A stretch of DNA of 64,000 nucleotides from Nelumbo lutea (GCA_022828595.1 JAKGHH010000004.1:56384422-56448421); one strand, 5' to 3'. Counted from the stretch's first letter, positions 34,401-46,990 are shown. Notes: generated by a model not told the origin, from the sequence alone. Numbers and translations are program-made.

Positions 34401-35819
34401 GTCACCCTACCGTCCAATAGTCAACAATTTCAATAAAATTTCCAAGGCCATCTCCAACAACCATGTTTATTACCACACATATTGGGGAGAGCAAGTGCAA
34501 CCCAAACCAAAAAGGGGTCACTTCCATTCATTGCCTCAAACCAACCATTGCAGTCACCTTGTGAGGAGCCATCCTTGGGGAAAAATTTATGGGAACTAAT
34601 GCCCTAATAATCCAAAACATCCTTTTGACCAAACTTGGCCTCAACTTTCCCTACAAACAAACCATAAAATCCAATACATTTAAGCAGTTAGGAAATGACT
34701 TAAACTACGACTTAGCCATAGGATTCCTCAACCTAGAGAGTAACTTCAAGCCTACCACCCAAGTATATACCCAAGCCTTGGAAGAGTCAAAGTTCATGGA
34801 GTGGCTGAGAATTCCTCCTTCATCACCAACAAAAATATGGATTGAGTTGAAGTTGATCTCCAAGGTCATAGATCAAATTGAGTAGGGGAGACTATCATGG
34901 TTGTTTTCTTTAACCACACCACCACCATCATTCACCATTGTGAGCTCCAGGAAGCTCATGGTTGGCTCAAAGAAGAGGAGTCGTCACCCATTTTTAGAGG
35001 AAATGGATCATCGCTTTCAACTTTAAAAATCGATTTTACTTTCTTGATAGTGACTCCACCCACCACTGAAAAGGCACTCAACTAAAGAGATTCTAAATTC
35101 AAAAGGATTGGGAAAGGGTAGGGGTTAAGCACCCCTCTTTCCAAGCTGCTATAGCAGCCCAATATAGGAATTCTTTAGGCTCAATTTCTAATGAAAACCA
35201 ACAGAATGATTGCTTAAAATTCTAAAATCTAGAGAAAATGCTTCCAATTTTTCACAAAACTGATTTGAGGTGATGTTAATGGGTCTTAGGTACTAATTTT
35301 CCTAAGACCCTTGCCTCTGTACCTTTTCATCTCAGTTCAAAATAAGCCAAGAATGCAAGTTTCCCATGGTTTCAAGACTTTAAGCAACCCAAAGATTACA
35401 AACTCAAGTTAAAAGATGGAATGGGAAACTTACCTCCTATATATAACCTTGTCAATGAAATTCTGGAAGTTAAACTGAGTGAAAGAGTGCTTGAATGAGC
35501 TTAAGAGAGGTCTGAAACTACAAAAGGGCTTAGAAATTTCATGCAAATCTTAGATCTAAAACATGGTAGGCAGATTGAAGTATAAGGTTCAAATGCTTGG
35601 AGGTATCTCACGAATGGGAGCTCTATATAGGTTTGGAATGCTTCTTAGGTTTCTCCCCTACTTCTTCATTCTAAATATCTGCCCTTAGAACTTAAATTGG
35701 GTCTTTATTTACAAATAAAAGAAGGGGAATAGGTTTGAAATTTGCCCAATTAGAGAGTCTAGTCTTTAAGAGAGCTTTTCTTCATGAAAAAGGCTAAAGA
35801 TTTTCAAAGAAAATGGTGC
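34401..35819. other. Decayed repeat, no recognisable gene
   Basis: Open frames at 34589-34885 and 34897-35085 have no clear relation to gypsy RT, where RT would be expected. Possibly worn gypsy downstream sequence or unrelated repeat. Confidence 0.4.
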
Positions 35820-36925
35820 TTAGACAACATTTTTTTCTTAGTGAAATAATTCTCCTTGATTTGGGGTTGATTTTCACATGCTTTGTGCGTCCAATGAGGT
35901 TTTCGGGCATGCCTGTCATTCCAATCTCATATTTGGGGTTACTAGTGACATAAAATATAAATTTCACTTAAGCACAAATGTTATTTTGTCTTTTCTTGAC
36001 TTAAGTGGAGGTATCTTTGGATTTTTGGAGTTTTTAAGTCTACTAGGCCTAATTTTATTGGTCTAGGTATTTTAACAGATCAAGTAAGGGGCTGACGTTA
36101 GACCCACCCTCTTAAGGTGAACAGTTGATGTAGTGATTAATCCAGTGAATCGAAATAGAATCTTTCTAGTTTAACGATCAAATGGGTGAATTAGGTTGTG
36201 AAATTTGACGTACAAGAGTGTTTTGGGTATAGAAAAATGGTAACATGGTCTCATTAGTCAAATGAAGCTTTGACGATGGAGATTTATGGCTAGTATACTC
36301 CAATCAATAATATTTGTTAAAATAAAATCTTTGCTTAATATAGGGTTAAACAAGGTAATTTTTGGGTGAAATTTGGTGGGTAGGCATTTTTGGACATCCT
36401 AAATTTGATATAAGTGGTGGATATTTGATCATAGGTGTAGATTGGAAGATTTAGTGTAGATCAAGGTTTTAACTTATGGTTTATCGAACGATAAAAATAC
36501 CCAAAACGGAATATCACTTTTTAACAATCAAATAGAGGGGTTTGGTCATGAAATTTGACACATTGGGTTTTTTTGGGTTTATCGGCACAATGATGAGGTA
36601 TGATTGGTCAAATAAGGCTTGGATGGTGGAGATCTACAGTTGGTATACTCTAATCAATGAGATTTGTTGATATAGAATCTTTGCTTAATAGATGATTAAA
36701 AGAGAGAGTATTGGGATGAAATTTGGTGGGTAAGTACTTTTGGATGTCTTGAATTTGAAGGAAGTGATGGATCTTTGATTAGAGGTATGGATTGAAGGAT
36801 TTGGTTTAGGTTAAGGGTTCAACTTATAGCTGGTTAACCAATGAGAAGGTCTAAAGTGGAATCTTGCTTGTTTTGGAATGAAATAAAGGAATTTAAGGTT
36901 GAATCTTTTGGGTTGTTTAGTTTGA
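35820..36925 (+). repeat. Diverged repeat R1 with about 350-bp internal units
   Basis: Two imperfect units (about 36170-36530 and 36530-36880) share ordered blocks such as AAATTTG(G/A)..GGG, CTTTGCTTAATA and TGAAATTTGGTGGGTA. A third, partial unit lies at 38455-38880 after an interruption. The same family occurs in reverse at 42310-43480: for example TAGTTTAACGATCAAAT near 36169 is matched by the reverse complement of ATTTGATCGTTAAACTA near 43187. Non-coding; identity unknown. Confidence 0.6.
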
Positions 36926-37123
36926 GGATTTTGGACTTAGGATACAGACCGATACATTGTGTTTTGTTTAAGATCCGATACACGAATTCTATATGTTTCG
37001 TTTATTTTCGTTAGTATCAGTTTGATACAGGCCCGTATTAGGTCTGTATCAACTGATACAATTCCGATAGATGCACTATATGTATTCGACCGATACAACT
37101 CAAACTTCAAAATTGAATTTAAT

Positions 37124-37312
37124 GACCTTAATTCAAATTTATTTTCCCTCATCTTTTAATATTAGTAACTTTTTAAATTCAAATTTAATGACTCTTAATT
37201 AATTACTGCTACTAACTTGAATTTAGTGATCTTAATTCAAATTTATTTTACCTCCTCTCTTAATATTAGTAACTTTTTAAATTCAAATTTAATGACTCTT
37301 AATTAATTATTA
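37124..37312. repeat. About 104-bp tandem repeat, two copies
   Basis: The block beginning GACCTTAATTCAAATTTATT at 37124 recurs from 37228 with few changes. Confidence 0.85.
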
Positions 37313-37619
37313 CATTTAATAACACATTATTAAAGGCAAATTGAATAGTGCATTTAAGGCAATGTTCAAATTCGAATTTGAATTTGACATGCCACTAACT
37401 TGCCTATTAAAAATCACAAATAGAAGACAAAGGGATTCAAACCCTAGTCATTTGTTTGTAATGACTACAAGTCACTGCTATGCCATACCAATAAAAGCTA
37501 AAATTTATTATTAAAATATATAATAAATATCAATGTTTAGAGAACTGGGCTAGACATCAACTCGAAAAAGGGAGAAGTTCATAGGTTAACGGTTCAACTG
37601 AGGTCAAATTGTGAAGACA

Positions 37620-37760
37620 TAATATATTATGTATATTATATATTAGATATACTATATTATATATATATATATTATATATATATATATTATATTATAATAT
37701 ATATCATATATATATATATTATGTAATATATATTATTATACATATATACAATATTATAAA
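37620..37760. repeat. AT low-complexity tract
   Basis: Irregular TATA/ATTA repeats. Confidence 0.9.
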
Positions 37761-38454
37761 TTGTACATTGGATTCTAATATATTCAAATTATATAATTGT
37801 GTTCTTTTATAATATACATTTTTATTTTAATTTCAATTTTTTTATAAGGCACCTATATCAAAAAATTACCCAAAATAAAAAATGTCACCACAATAGGACA
37901 TCTCAGCAAAAAGTTATGGCCTTTAGAAGTTTGCATTAATGTGTTAAAACAATTTAAAAAATCGGTTGTTTTTCTAAAACCAGGACTAATTCACTAGTTT
38001 TCGAGTTTGACTAGTCGGGTTGACAATTTTGGTGAATTTTTAACCCAACCTAGTCATGGTCCAACTGGTTCAATAGGCCAATCAGTCCTATTTTCTAACA
38101 AATGGTAAATGTTAATACAAGTTATATTGATTCTTTAAATATTATGGTATGTATGCATACACAAACATTTTAATTATTTCATCATTTCTTCACAGTTTCC
38201 AATTATGTTTCAATATTTCACACTTTGTATAAATCACTAAATTATGGATTTTTATGTTTAAATAGCTTATTTATAGTGATATAAAACTCATATTTATTGT
38301 AATTAACATAGGTTTTTAGGATTTAAGAGTTTCTTAGTGTATCCATGCATATCTTAGTTTTTCATCCATATCCATGCGTATGTTAAGCATATCTCAATAC
38401 ACCTCTCAAAATTGTCTCTCCAATACACATTGTGTTTCCAATCTATAAACCTTG

Positions 38455-38880
38455 ATTGGAATGTTTGTTAATCGAATGGTCAATTAAGGGAATTTTGAGT
38501 TGAAATTTGGCGTATGGACATGGATTGAGATGGGGAGTTAAATGGACAATTCAGATATGAGAAAGACTTTTTTTTTTTTTTTTTATCTTGGTTGTCTTGT
38601 TCTACTCATTTTTTGGGTCATTGAAATAAAACCTTGGCATTTTCATAGTTGATTATTGTAGATTTGAGGTATAACTTGGGGGTTATCGTATCTTAGTGTT
38701 ATTGGGTCAATGAATATGCCAAATTTGGATTTGTGGAGTCAAGGTTTAAATAACGTGTAGAGTGGGACTATTAGAGAAGAGGTTGGTGTGATAAACAGTG
38801 GATCTTTGGAGGTTGGTAATGAAATTTAACATGCAATTAACTTTTCACCAAAAACCATTGGCTTAGGCAACAAACTATTG
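38455..38880 (+). repeat. Repeat R1, right part
   Basis: Contains GGTCAATTAAGGGAATTTTGA and GAAATTTGGCGTATG, which align with the R1 units before the interruption. A T run lies at about 38567-38584. Confidence 0.5.
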
Positions 38881-39665
38881 ATACAAACAATTGAATTGAA
38901 TGACCCATTTAGTGGGCAGTTGTTTGAATCTCAAATTACTTTTTTCATTCCATATTTTAGGTTAAAATTTTTTGAAAATAACCTTCATGTCTCAAATTTA
39001 GCCTCACTCCCTTTTCCTTTTATTTCTTCCTCTATTTGTTCTTTCACTTATGGCAGCCATAGAACTTGTTTTATGACTTTAATCATTAACTTGCATACTT
39101 GAAATTCAAACTTTGAATTTCATTTTCAAAGGTATGAATTTCACCCCCACATTTATTTTAGTTGATGATTGATGAATGCATAAATTAGAAAGATTAATGA
39201 TATGACAAGTAGTGAATGACTGAATGTTAGATGATTGATGATTAATGATTGCATGACATAGAAAGATTATGTTAGGTGGTTTGCAAACTTAATTTTCATC
39301 TTCAATTTTTATTCTTTTCTCCACTTTTAGGTGGTGATTGATGGTTGCATAACTTAAAAAGATTATTGATATGTCAAATAATGAATGTTAGATTGTTTGC
39401 AATTTTTTGAATTCTTTGCATTTTTTGCTATTTATAATTTCATATCATTTTTTGGATATTTATACAAGTTTTATTCATTTATATATACACTATATACATA
39501 CATACATGCATAAATACATACATACATACATATATATCTGAGTGTGTAATATATTATTTTTAATATTTTTAATTGTGATGTGTTCGAACTAGACAGTTGA
39601 ATCGGTGACCTGCGATCTAGAGGTAAAAATGGGTCGACCTTTATGTTGATTTTTAAAACATTATT
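38881..39665. other. No recognisable gene
   Basis: AT-rich, with an ATAC/TATG microsatellite near 39480-39535. The short open frame at 38878-39102 is not recognised. Confidence 0.4.
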
Positions 39666-40042
39666 TGAGTGTCATCTTATGTGTCTTGGGTGGGGTTATG
39701 CATGCATTTTGTATGTGGGGTATTGCCAATGACATTATTATAAATACTAGTATGATGTTTTATCATTTTGATGTGTTCTTCTGTCAGAACCCCATAAGCT
39801 TAACATCCTCTTTAAGGGGAGGTACATAGTTAGAAGGTAACTGATGAAGTGTAAATGTTAAGCATGAGGGCCCCTTGACACATAAACTATGTGCTTTTAC
39901 TTACCTTTCTATGAAATATAAAGTGTCATTTTACAAATTTGTGTGCCTTATTGTTGCCTTTTGTATGTTGTTACTTTCTTTTATAGGCTTACTCTATCCC
40001 TTTTGAGTGCTGCACAAGGCCTTGATGACTAGCCTTGTGACA
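39666..40042 (+). repeat. Ty3/gypsy-type 3' LTR
   Basis: Related to 31394-31725 over its length, both ending GATGACTAGCCTTGTGACA. It contains a roughly 45-bp segment missing from the left copy (CCCCATAAGCTTAACATCC region, characteristic gypsy LTR start-like sequence). Flanking bases do not give a matching 5-bp duplication with the left LTR. Confidence 0.75.
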
Positions 40043-40763
40043 TGGGGGAAAAGTTTCCAAAATAAAGGACAAAATAGGAGGTTGTTAAATCCTATTAAAA
40101 AAAGAGAGGAGGGTGTTAGAGGAGGATAGTTGGGTCCCATCTTTTTTTGCATCAAAACCATTAGACTAGAATCTTTTCTCTCTTATTTAAATGATTGAAA
40201 TTTTTTTTGTTGTAAAAGTATAGTACTTGTAAAGGGACAAAGCATTATATTATGTGTTGTCTAAGGATTGGGAAGCTTCAACTAGGTTTTTTTACAACTC
40301 AATAAATCCCCCCTCACGGTCTCCCATTAAGAGGGCTCAAACATGGTATCTTCTCACTTTTTTAGGTGCTTTGCACGTGGAAATTTTTGTTGTTGATGAT
40401 GATAATTAATAAATAATATGTTTCCATTTTTTGTATTTCTATGTCTATAAAAATTATTCTTATTTATCACACTTAATACGACAAATATATGATATTAAGG
40501 ATATGCTCAAATGTTTTTGTACTTTTTTTTTTGTAATTTGTATACTTTGTGTTTTCATTTTTTTTTAATTTTTAGTATTGTTTAACTATGACATCAAGGG
40601 TTGATACACTATGACCCAAAAGGTTGAATTGCTGATTTGCCACCAAATAGGAAAACAACTCCATTTTTTTTCTGTTGCGTTTAAATTTGTATTTTATTTC
40701 TATCATCAATAAAAACACAATTATTCTTTGTTACATTTATTGTTTCTTTAATATGCTTGATTA
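40043..40763. other. No recognisable gene
   Basis: AT-rich, nothing recognised. Confidence 0.4.
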
Positions 40764-40972
40764 ATATAGGATTCAATGAAAAAGAATAGAAATTAATACC
40801 CTAATTATAAGACTTAATAAGGCAGAATTGAATGGAGAGAAATGTAATAGTTCAAATTACATTTTGTGCCCTCACAATTAAAGAGGGACCAAATTAAAAA
40901 ATAGTGGTATTTGAGTCAGTAATAGGATTCAATGAGTACTAATTGGAGTTAATACCTTAAATATAAGACTTA

Positions 40973-42164
40973 GGTGGTGTTTGATAAATCTAAAAATTCA
41001 GACCTGAAAAGTTAAAAAGATATTAAAAGTGTCTGAAATATGAAAAAAGGCATAGATGCATTTCTACTTTTTAGATGATTTGAATACATAATTTTATTTG
41101 TGTTGAATTCAATTTGCATCATCTCATAAAAATAATTTTCAACCGCAAAGTAATATTGAAGCAATACAAATAAAAAATAATAAATTAATAATTACTAATT
41201 AATAAATGAAATGATAAAAATTTTAAAAATAATTAATGACTATAAAAATATTAAAATAATTAATAATTTACACAAATAAAAATTATAATTAAAATAATTT
41301 TAAAAAATTAATAAAATAATTTAAAAAAATTAATAAAATAATTAAAAAGTTACTAGTTAATAAAAGTAATTAATAATTAATAAATAACACAAGTAATTAA
41401 AAAAATTAATGTTTAATAAAAAATATTAAAATAATTAATGATTAATAAAAATATTAAAATAATTAATAATTAATAAAAATATTATTAATAAATAATTAAT
41501 GTTGTAGCGGCGGTGGCGGTGGTGGTGGTGGGAAGATAGGGGAGAGAGAGAGAGTGAGAGAATGAGAGCGAGAGAGAGAAGACAGGGGGAGAGAGAGCCG
41601 TCTCTACAACTTGCAGCGGCTATGGCGGTGGTGGGACGGTAGGAGAGAGAGAGTCACCATTGCAAGTTGCAACAGCGGTGGTGGAAAGATAGGGGAAGAG
41701 AGAGAGAGGGAGAGAGAGAGAGCGAGAACGAGAGTCGCCGTTGCGAGTTGTAGCAACAATGGTGGAAAGACAGGGCGAAGAGAGAGAGAGAGCGATAGCG
41801 AGAGTGAGAAAGGGAGAGAGAGCGAGGGTGAGAGAAGACAAGGGGAGAGAGAGAGAGCCTCTAGCAGTGGTGGGAAGACAAGGAGAGAGAGAGAGAGAGA
41901 GTGAGAGAGCAAGAGAGCGAGAGAGAGAAGACATGGGAGAGAGAGAGCGGGAGAGAAAGAGATGTCGAATGGGGAGGGGTAGTTTTGACTTTTGATCACA
42001 TTTGAAATGCATCTGAACGCGTTAAGTGACTGGCCTTAGTCTAAAAATTTTGGATTTGAAAATAGTTTTAAGACCCTATTTCAGATGCAACACCAAACAA
42101 AGGTAGCGTCTAAAAAGCAACATTTTTAGATTCAGACATCTGAAAAGTGCAATCAAATGCCACC
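40973..42164. mobile_element. Harbinger/Tourist-like non-autonomous element, 1192 bp
   Basis: Ends GGTGGTGTTTGAT and, reverse complemented on the right, GGTGGCATTTGAT, with TTA on both sides (40970-40972; 42165-42167). The neighbouring tandem copy reads ACTTAATAA without the element, which is the empty site. A second inner inverted block (AAAAATTCAGAC on the left, TTAGATTCAGACATCTGAAAAG on the right) supports the ends. The interior has AT-rich DNA (41150-41500) and a GA-rich minisatellite. No transposase frame. Confidence 0.8.
41501..41980. repeat. GA-rich minisatellite with GC-rich GCGGTGGTGG blocks
   Basis: Repeated units combine a GCGGTGGTGG(G/A)AAGA block, a long GA tract and CGAGAGTCGCCGTTGCAAGTTG-type segments. 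Both strands are open over long stretches only because the repeat lacks stops; these are not genes. Confidence 0.9.
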
Positions 42165-42309
42165 TTAATAAAAGAGATTTGAATGAGAAGAAAAGTAATT
42201 TCAAATTATATTTATGTCCTTACAATTAGAAAGGGACCAAATTCAAAAATTTGGGCACTTTAGTTAAACAAAAGTTTCATACTTTTAATAGTAGTATAGA
42301 TTTTCACTT

Positions 42310-43480
42310 TAGTGATTGTTAGCACCCGGTTTTTGCTCAGTCCCTTCCTTGACCTATCTCCTACATTTCGAATGCCTGATCGAACCATGCCAATTGCTTT
42401 AAAATATGCCAAAACCCTAAGAAACCAAAATTTAGCCCAAATGCCCATAAATCCACCATTAAATCTACATGATTCCCTCTCAATGATCTTAATTATGCCA
42501 CATCACCATACTTGATCCCCAACCAAACTCCATCACGTGAAACAAAATCCCCAAAAAAACAATCACATAAGATTTCAACCCTAAATTCTTAGACTTAGCC
42601 ATCATCCATCAAATATTCTATTTTGATGCATTTAATACTATGATGTTAAAACCCATGATCTGTACACGATTGAACCATTCCAAAAGCCTCATAAGCCCAA
42701 TCCATACCTACCCACCAAATTTTATCCCAAAATTCCCTTGTTTAACCTTGATTTCGTTTTGATGAATCTTATTGATCAAAAGCTCACATGTCACAAATCT
42801 CTATCATCCAAGCCTTATTTAACCATTCATACCCTGCCACCATGTTCAAAAAGCAAGATTCCATTCTGGGCCCTCTTGTTGATTGGAAAACCATAAGCTA
42901 AGACCTTGATCTGAACTAAATTAGTCAATCTATGCCTCTAATTAAAGATCCATCACTTCCATCAGATTTGGGATGTTCAAAAATGCCTACCCATCAAATT
43001 TCATCCCAAAATTCCCCCGTTTGACCATTCATCAAACAATTATTCTATTTTAGCAAATCTTATTAATTCAAATTTGTCTGCCTTAGATCCCAATCATCTC
43101 AACCCTATTTGTCTAATCAGACCTCACTATTGTGTTCAGAGACCCAAAAAAACCCCAGCACGCCAAATTTCATTATTAGATTCATCTATTTGATCGTTAA
43201 ACTAGAAAGATACCTTTTTGACACATTAGATTGAACCTCCACATCAACTTTCCAACTAGGATCTTAAGTGGGTGGGGACTGATTTTAACTCCTCACTTAA
43301 CCCTATTAAAACACCTGGACCAATGAATTTGAGCCTAATAGGCTTAAAGATATCAAAATACCAAACAAGCCTCCACTTGAAACTAAGAAAGGACAAAACC
43401 TCATTTAAAAGTTCATCAAATTTATGTTTTTTGCCACTGTCAGCCCCAAATACGGGGCTGCAACGTCTGACACGCCCCAA
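42310..43480 (-). repeat. Diverged repeat R2, inverted relative to R1
   Basis: Reverse complement matches R1 in order: the segment corresponding to 35990-36200 lies at about 43200-43400, and the unit blocks (CCCACCAAATTT, CCAAGCCTTATTTA, GATCCATCACTTCC) recur at 42700-43150. The left edge may be TGTTAGCACCCGG at 42318. Possibly part of an LTR; not proved. Confidence 0.6.
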
Positions 43481-44070
43481 TCCCTCATTGGACACACAAC
43501 TTCGTGAGGTTGAAACAAAATCAAACCCTGATGACTTTGTGAGATTCAAAAACCTAAAGACCTCATGAACACTTCTAACCTTGTAAAACTTTAGTAGTTG
43601 AAAATTGCTCTGAGAACAACAAATGCATGAATGTTGTTCTAGACCTGGTACTAACACACATCACTTTTTGAGAAGGCCTCAAGAACATGCTCTAACAATC
43701 ATTGTAGTCCTTAGGGGCACATTTGGTTAGGAGAGAGAAAAGAGAGATCGACTTCCGTAGCAATAGTTGGAACTGAGAATATCCCAACTCTTGAATTGCC
43801 ATGCATGTAGCTTGCCTCTTGGGTTCTATAAATAGGTAAGCAAGCAAGACATAAGGGAGTCATTCGGACATCTCATTCCCTTATTTTGTTCACTTCTAAT
43901 CCTAGATTTAGTCATTTTCTAGTCCTTTCACTGACCTACTCATCTCACCCTAAGTCATTTACCAATCTGCCTATAAGAATCTTAAAGTATTTATTTACTT
44001 GTTGGCTTACATCAAGAATCTTTGGTTTGCACAATGTTCAGGCATTACACAAAATCTTAGAACCTTATAA
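43481..44070. other. No recognisable gene
   Basis: Nothing recognised on either strand. Confidence 0.4.
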
Positions 44071-44226
44071 AGCTTCAACTCTAACAACATAAGGTCCAAT
44101 GCCTCGTAGAGCTCTGATTCTAGTAACATAAGGCCTAGTGCCTCATAAGGCTCTGACTCTAGTAACATAAGGCCTAGTGCCTCGCAAAGCTTCGACTCTA
44201 GAAACATAAGGCCTAGCACCTCATAG
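44071..44226. repeat. 39-bp minisatellite, four units
   Basis: Units start at 44071, 44110, 44149 and 44188, with consensus close to AGCTCTGACTCTAGTAACAT then AAGGCCTAGTGCCTCATA. The 39-bp period is a multiple of three, which produces the regular but meaningless minus-strand open frame here. More diverged CCTC-containing units seem to continue to about 44700. Confidence 0.9.
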
Positions 44227-45179
44227 AGCTTCAGCTTCTATCATATAATCAGGCTAAATGCCTCACCAGTTACTTTGGGGGATTTAGCTTAATGGTAATC
44301 TTAACTGACCAATAACTATGTCTCGATGGTAATCCTAGCTTTGTCTACAACATAATAAGCTTGGTACCTCATAGAACTTTATCTCCAACCATAAAAACTC
44401 AGCATTCATATTACAAAAAGGCTTCATGCCTTGCTAATACAAGATTATTTCATGCCTCGCATAATATAGGCACAAGATCCAATAACCTCGTGGGATATTC
44501 TCAATTTTCTAATACTACAAAACATTATGGTATTCATACATACCTAACAACCAAAGAGCGTATGAACCCAAGAACCCCGTGGCCTTACGCATAATGCCCA
44601 ACTTTGTTATAAAAACTCAAGTTCAAAGACCTTTTTGCCTTGCACATAAAGCCCAAAGTCTAAGTTCCAAGACCTCACGGTCACACACACATAACCTAAT
44701 CTTACTATAAAGAGCATGACTTTAAGAATCTTAAATTTCAAATACATGATTATGGATAGCTTTACTAAGAAAGACAATGACCTCTAGTATCCCAAGGATA
44801 GTGGCCTCACAATTTCACAAGGTATCTCAGACTTGTCTCATCACAATTTTATAGCCTCGCTAACAGAGTGTGTTACTTACACATTTGATTACTAGCAATA
44901 TCTCACAAGTGATATCTATACTATACTTAGATTTTTTTTTTTTAAGATATGTTTGCTATATTTAGCATTCCTAGCATCTTATTATCTCACAAAACATATT
45001 TGTACTCAAATTATATTTAAGATTCTTACTAAAAAAAGTCTTACAGTTTTTTATAAGAATTATGAAGATATACACATAAATTATTTGAAGAAAATGATTT
45101 TACATTAAACAAATTCTCGAGAATAAACACTTTTGCAATAGAAAAATCACAACTACAAAACATTTATACAAAAATACAT
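44227..45179. other. No recognisable gene
   Basis: Degenerate continuation of the minisatellite, then AT-rich DNA. Confidence 0.4.
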
Positions 45180-46990
45180 GCGGTCACTCTAGATTCTGAT
45201 CATTAAAGGCTCCTTACTTCTCAATCATATCTTGCTTGGCACTCAATAGATTAGTGGCATCAAGTATAACACCGACCTTTATTCAAATTTGAGATTTTTA
45301 GTAGACAATTCTCCAAACTCCTTCCTCAAATCTTCCAATATCGATGACCTATGGCCTCACTTCGTGCTTCAATATTCCTACCAGTCTCCAATAGTTCACA
45401 ACACTCCTTATTAATGCTTGATATCAAAGACATATAACCAATTCTCTCTATCAAACCATCAATAGGGAACCCTGTCTCCAGCAAACCATCATAGCTAGCC
45501 AACCACTTTATGTAGTCTCCCTTCGATTCTAAACACATTGCTTTGTACACAGGTGGCAATAGTGCTAAGCAGAGTACTCATTGCCAATGAGGATGGATCT
45601 TCTTGCTCAATAGTCTCTTCACCTCAAATTCAAGATCACGAGGAATAGAAAATGGTGTAATGGAACTCTTTATGATACACATCCTTGCAATCTTCTAAAG
45701 GAACCTTTATCACACCCATCCCTTGGTAATGCAACGACCTTGTAGCTTTTCCAACCACTTCAACACCAAAGCAACAATATCCTCCTCTTGAAAGACCTCA
45801 CCCATAGCCTTAATAGTCTCGAATCTCATAATTGGGGGCTGGATACCATCATGAGCCAAAACATTAGAAACAGGTTCATCAATAGATTAACATTCAACAC
45901 CAACCTTCAATGGTGAAGAATCGAGAATGACAATAGCTCTACCATGGTCAGCGACCTTATTAACTTCAATGGTGAAGAATCTAGAATGATAATGTCCCTA
46001 GGTAGTAGCCTCCCTCTTAATAGCTTTAGAATTTATAATAACCTTATTCTATTCAGTAACTTTGCTGAGTTCATTTGTATCGACCAACGGAATCTTATCC
46101 TTTACATATGCAACAATAACTTTATTTTCTACAGTAGTAGCCTTGTTATTCTTTATACCTTCATTTACAACCTTATTCTCAGCCCTATCTGCGGAAGAAT
46201 CAAATTAATGAGAGCTTCCTCCCATAGCTTATTTCTTAAACATTCTTCACAAATGACCCAACAATATCCCCTGTTTCCTACACACTTATGACACCAAGTA
46301 GCAACTCCCAACCTTCAATAACTAGTTCAGACTTCACCTCACAACCTTGTCCTCACTTGTACGTACAAAATACCTGCTTAGTCTCAAAGAATAGGGAGTT
46401 TTTAGAACCTATACCATAGTGCCAATCTTATCGAAACGCACCCCAACACCCTCTAAACTGCAAACTAATTCACTCACAACTAGGCAACCAAGACCTATGG
46501 TATTTCGATATGCTTTTCCCTTAAGACTAAGAGGTTCATTTATACCCTACAAGTGTCTACCCAACCCTTGACCAGGCCTATACCCCTTTAACCGCATAAG
46601 ATGAGCAATTGTAACTTTAGATAACCTAACTGTAGTAGCAACTTCCCTACCCTCTTCCTTAACATCAATGACAACACTAGTGGCCAAACTTTTCATAATC
46701 TCTTTAACATCTTTCAAAGCTTCATCATAACTATAGAAATCAACAAGGAACGAGTCTATACTAGTTAGTTTGAAGTGTTTGAGAAGCTACGATAGGAACG
46801 TTCTTGGCAGCCTCGCCACCATTATCGAGAATGGCTTCGTTAACAAGAGGTGGTAGAGAATTAGTAAAATTAAAATTCAAAGCTCGCTTTATAGCCTTGG
46901 TGGCTCACTTCGTATCATCCAAAACGACATTTACAATTTTAGTGGGAGACATTGTGGGATCATCAGTAATATCTTCTATAGTGCGCAACC
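45180..46990 (-). pseudogene. Decayed reading frame with G-patch-like motif
   Basis: On the minus strand a long frame can be followed with a few stops: VNVVLDDTK..ATKAIKRALNFNF (46950-46850), DFYSYDEALKDVKEIMKSLATSVVIDVKEE (46750-46660), then LMRLKGYRPGQGLGRHL followed, after a stop, by GINEPLSLKGKAYRNTIGLG (46600-46480), and finally the open frame 45559-45326. The Gly-rich GYRPGQGLG is like the G-patch found between protease and RT in some plant gypsy (Tat-type) polyproteins. No RT is visible. I infer a retrotransposon remnant, but a decayed host gene is possible. Confidence 0.5.

Larger units (their letters stand above)
36926..38454. other. AT-rich insertion within repeat R1
   Basis: Interrupts R1. 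It starts with GATAC-rich sequence (36940-37100), then has a tandem repeat (37124-37312), an AT-rich low-complexity tract (37620-37760) and further AT-rich DNA. The class is not determined. Confidence 0.4.
40764..42255. repeat. About 160-bp tandem duplication, second copy split by an element
   Basis: Copy 1 is about 40764-40920. Copy 2 begins at 40921, is interrupted after TTA at 40972, and resumes at 42165. Matching blocks are ATAGGATTCAATGA, TATAAGACTTA and, after the element, ACAATTA(A/G)A(G/A)AGGGACCAAATT. Confidence 0.75.

Noticed and set aside
36926..38454. Possible hAT element ending AAACCTTG as at 11503
   Set aside because: The left side does not have a matching inverted end. The GATACATTGTGTTT-like blocks at the two sides are direct, not inverted, and no 8-bp duplication is present.
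41604..42012. Long overlapping open frames on both strands rich in Arg-Glu or Ser-Leu
   Set aside because: They are the translation of a GA/CT minisatellite, which has no stop codons in several frames. No domain and biased composition.
44007..44219. Regular Leu/Glu-rich repeat protein on the minus strand
   Set aside because: Period of 13 residues is simply the 39-bp minisatellite.
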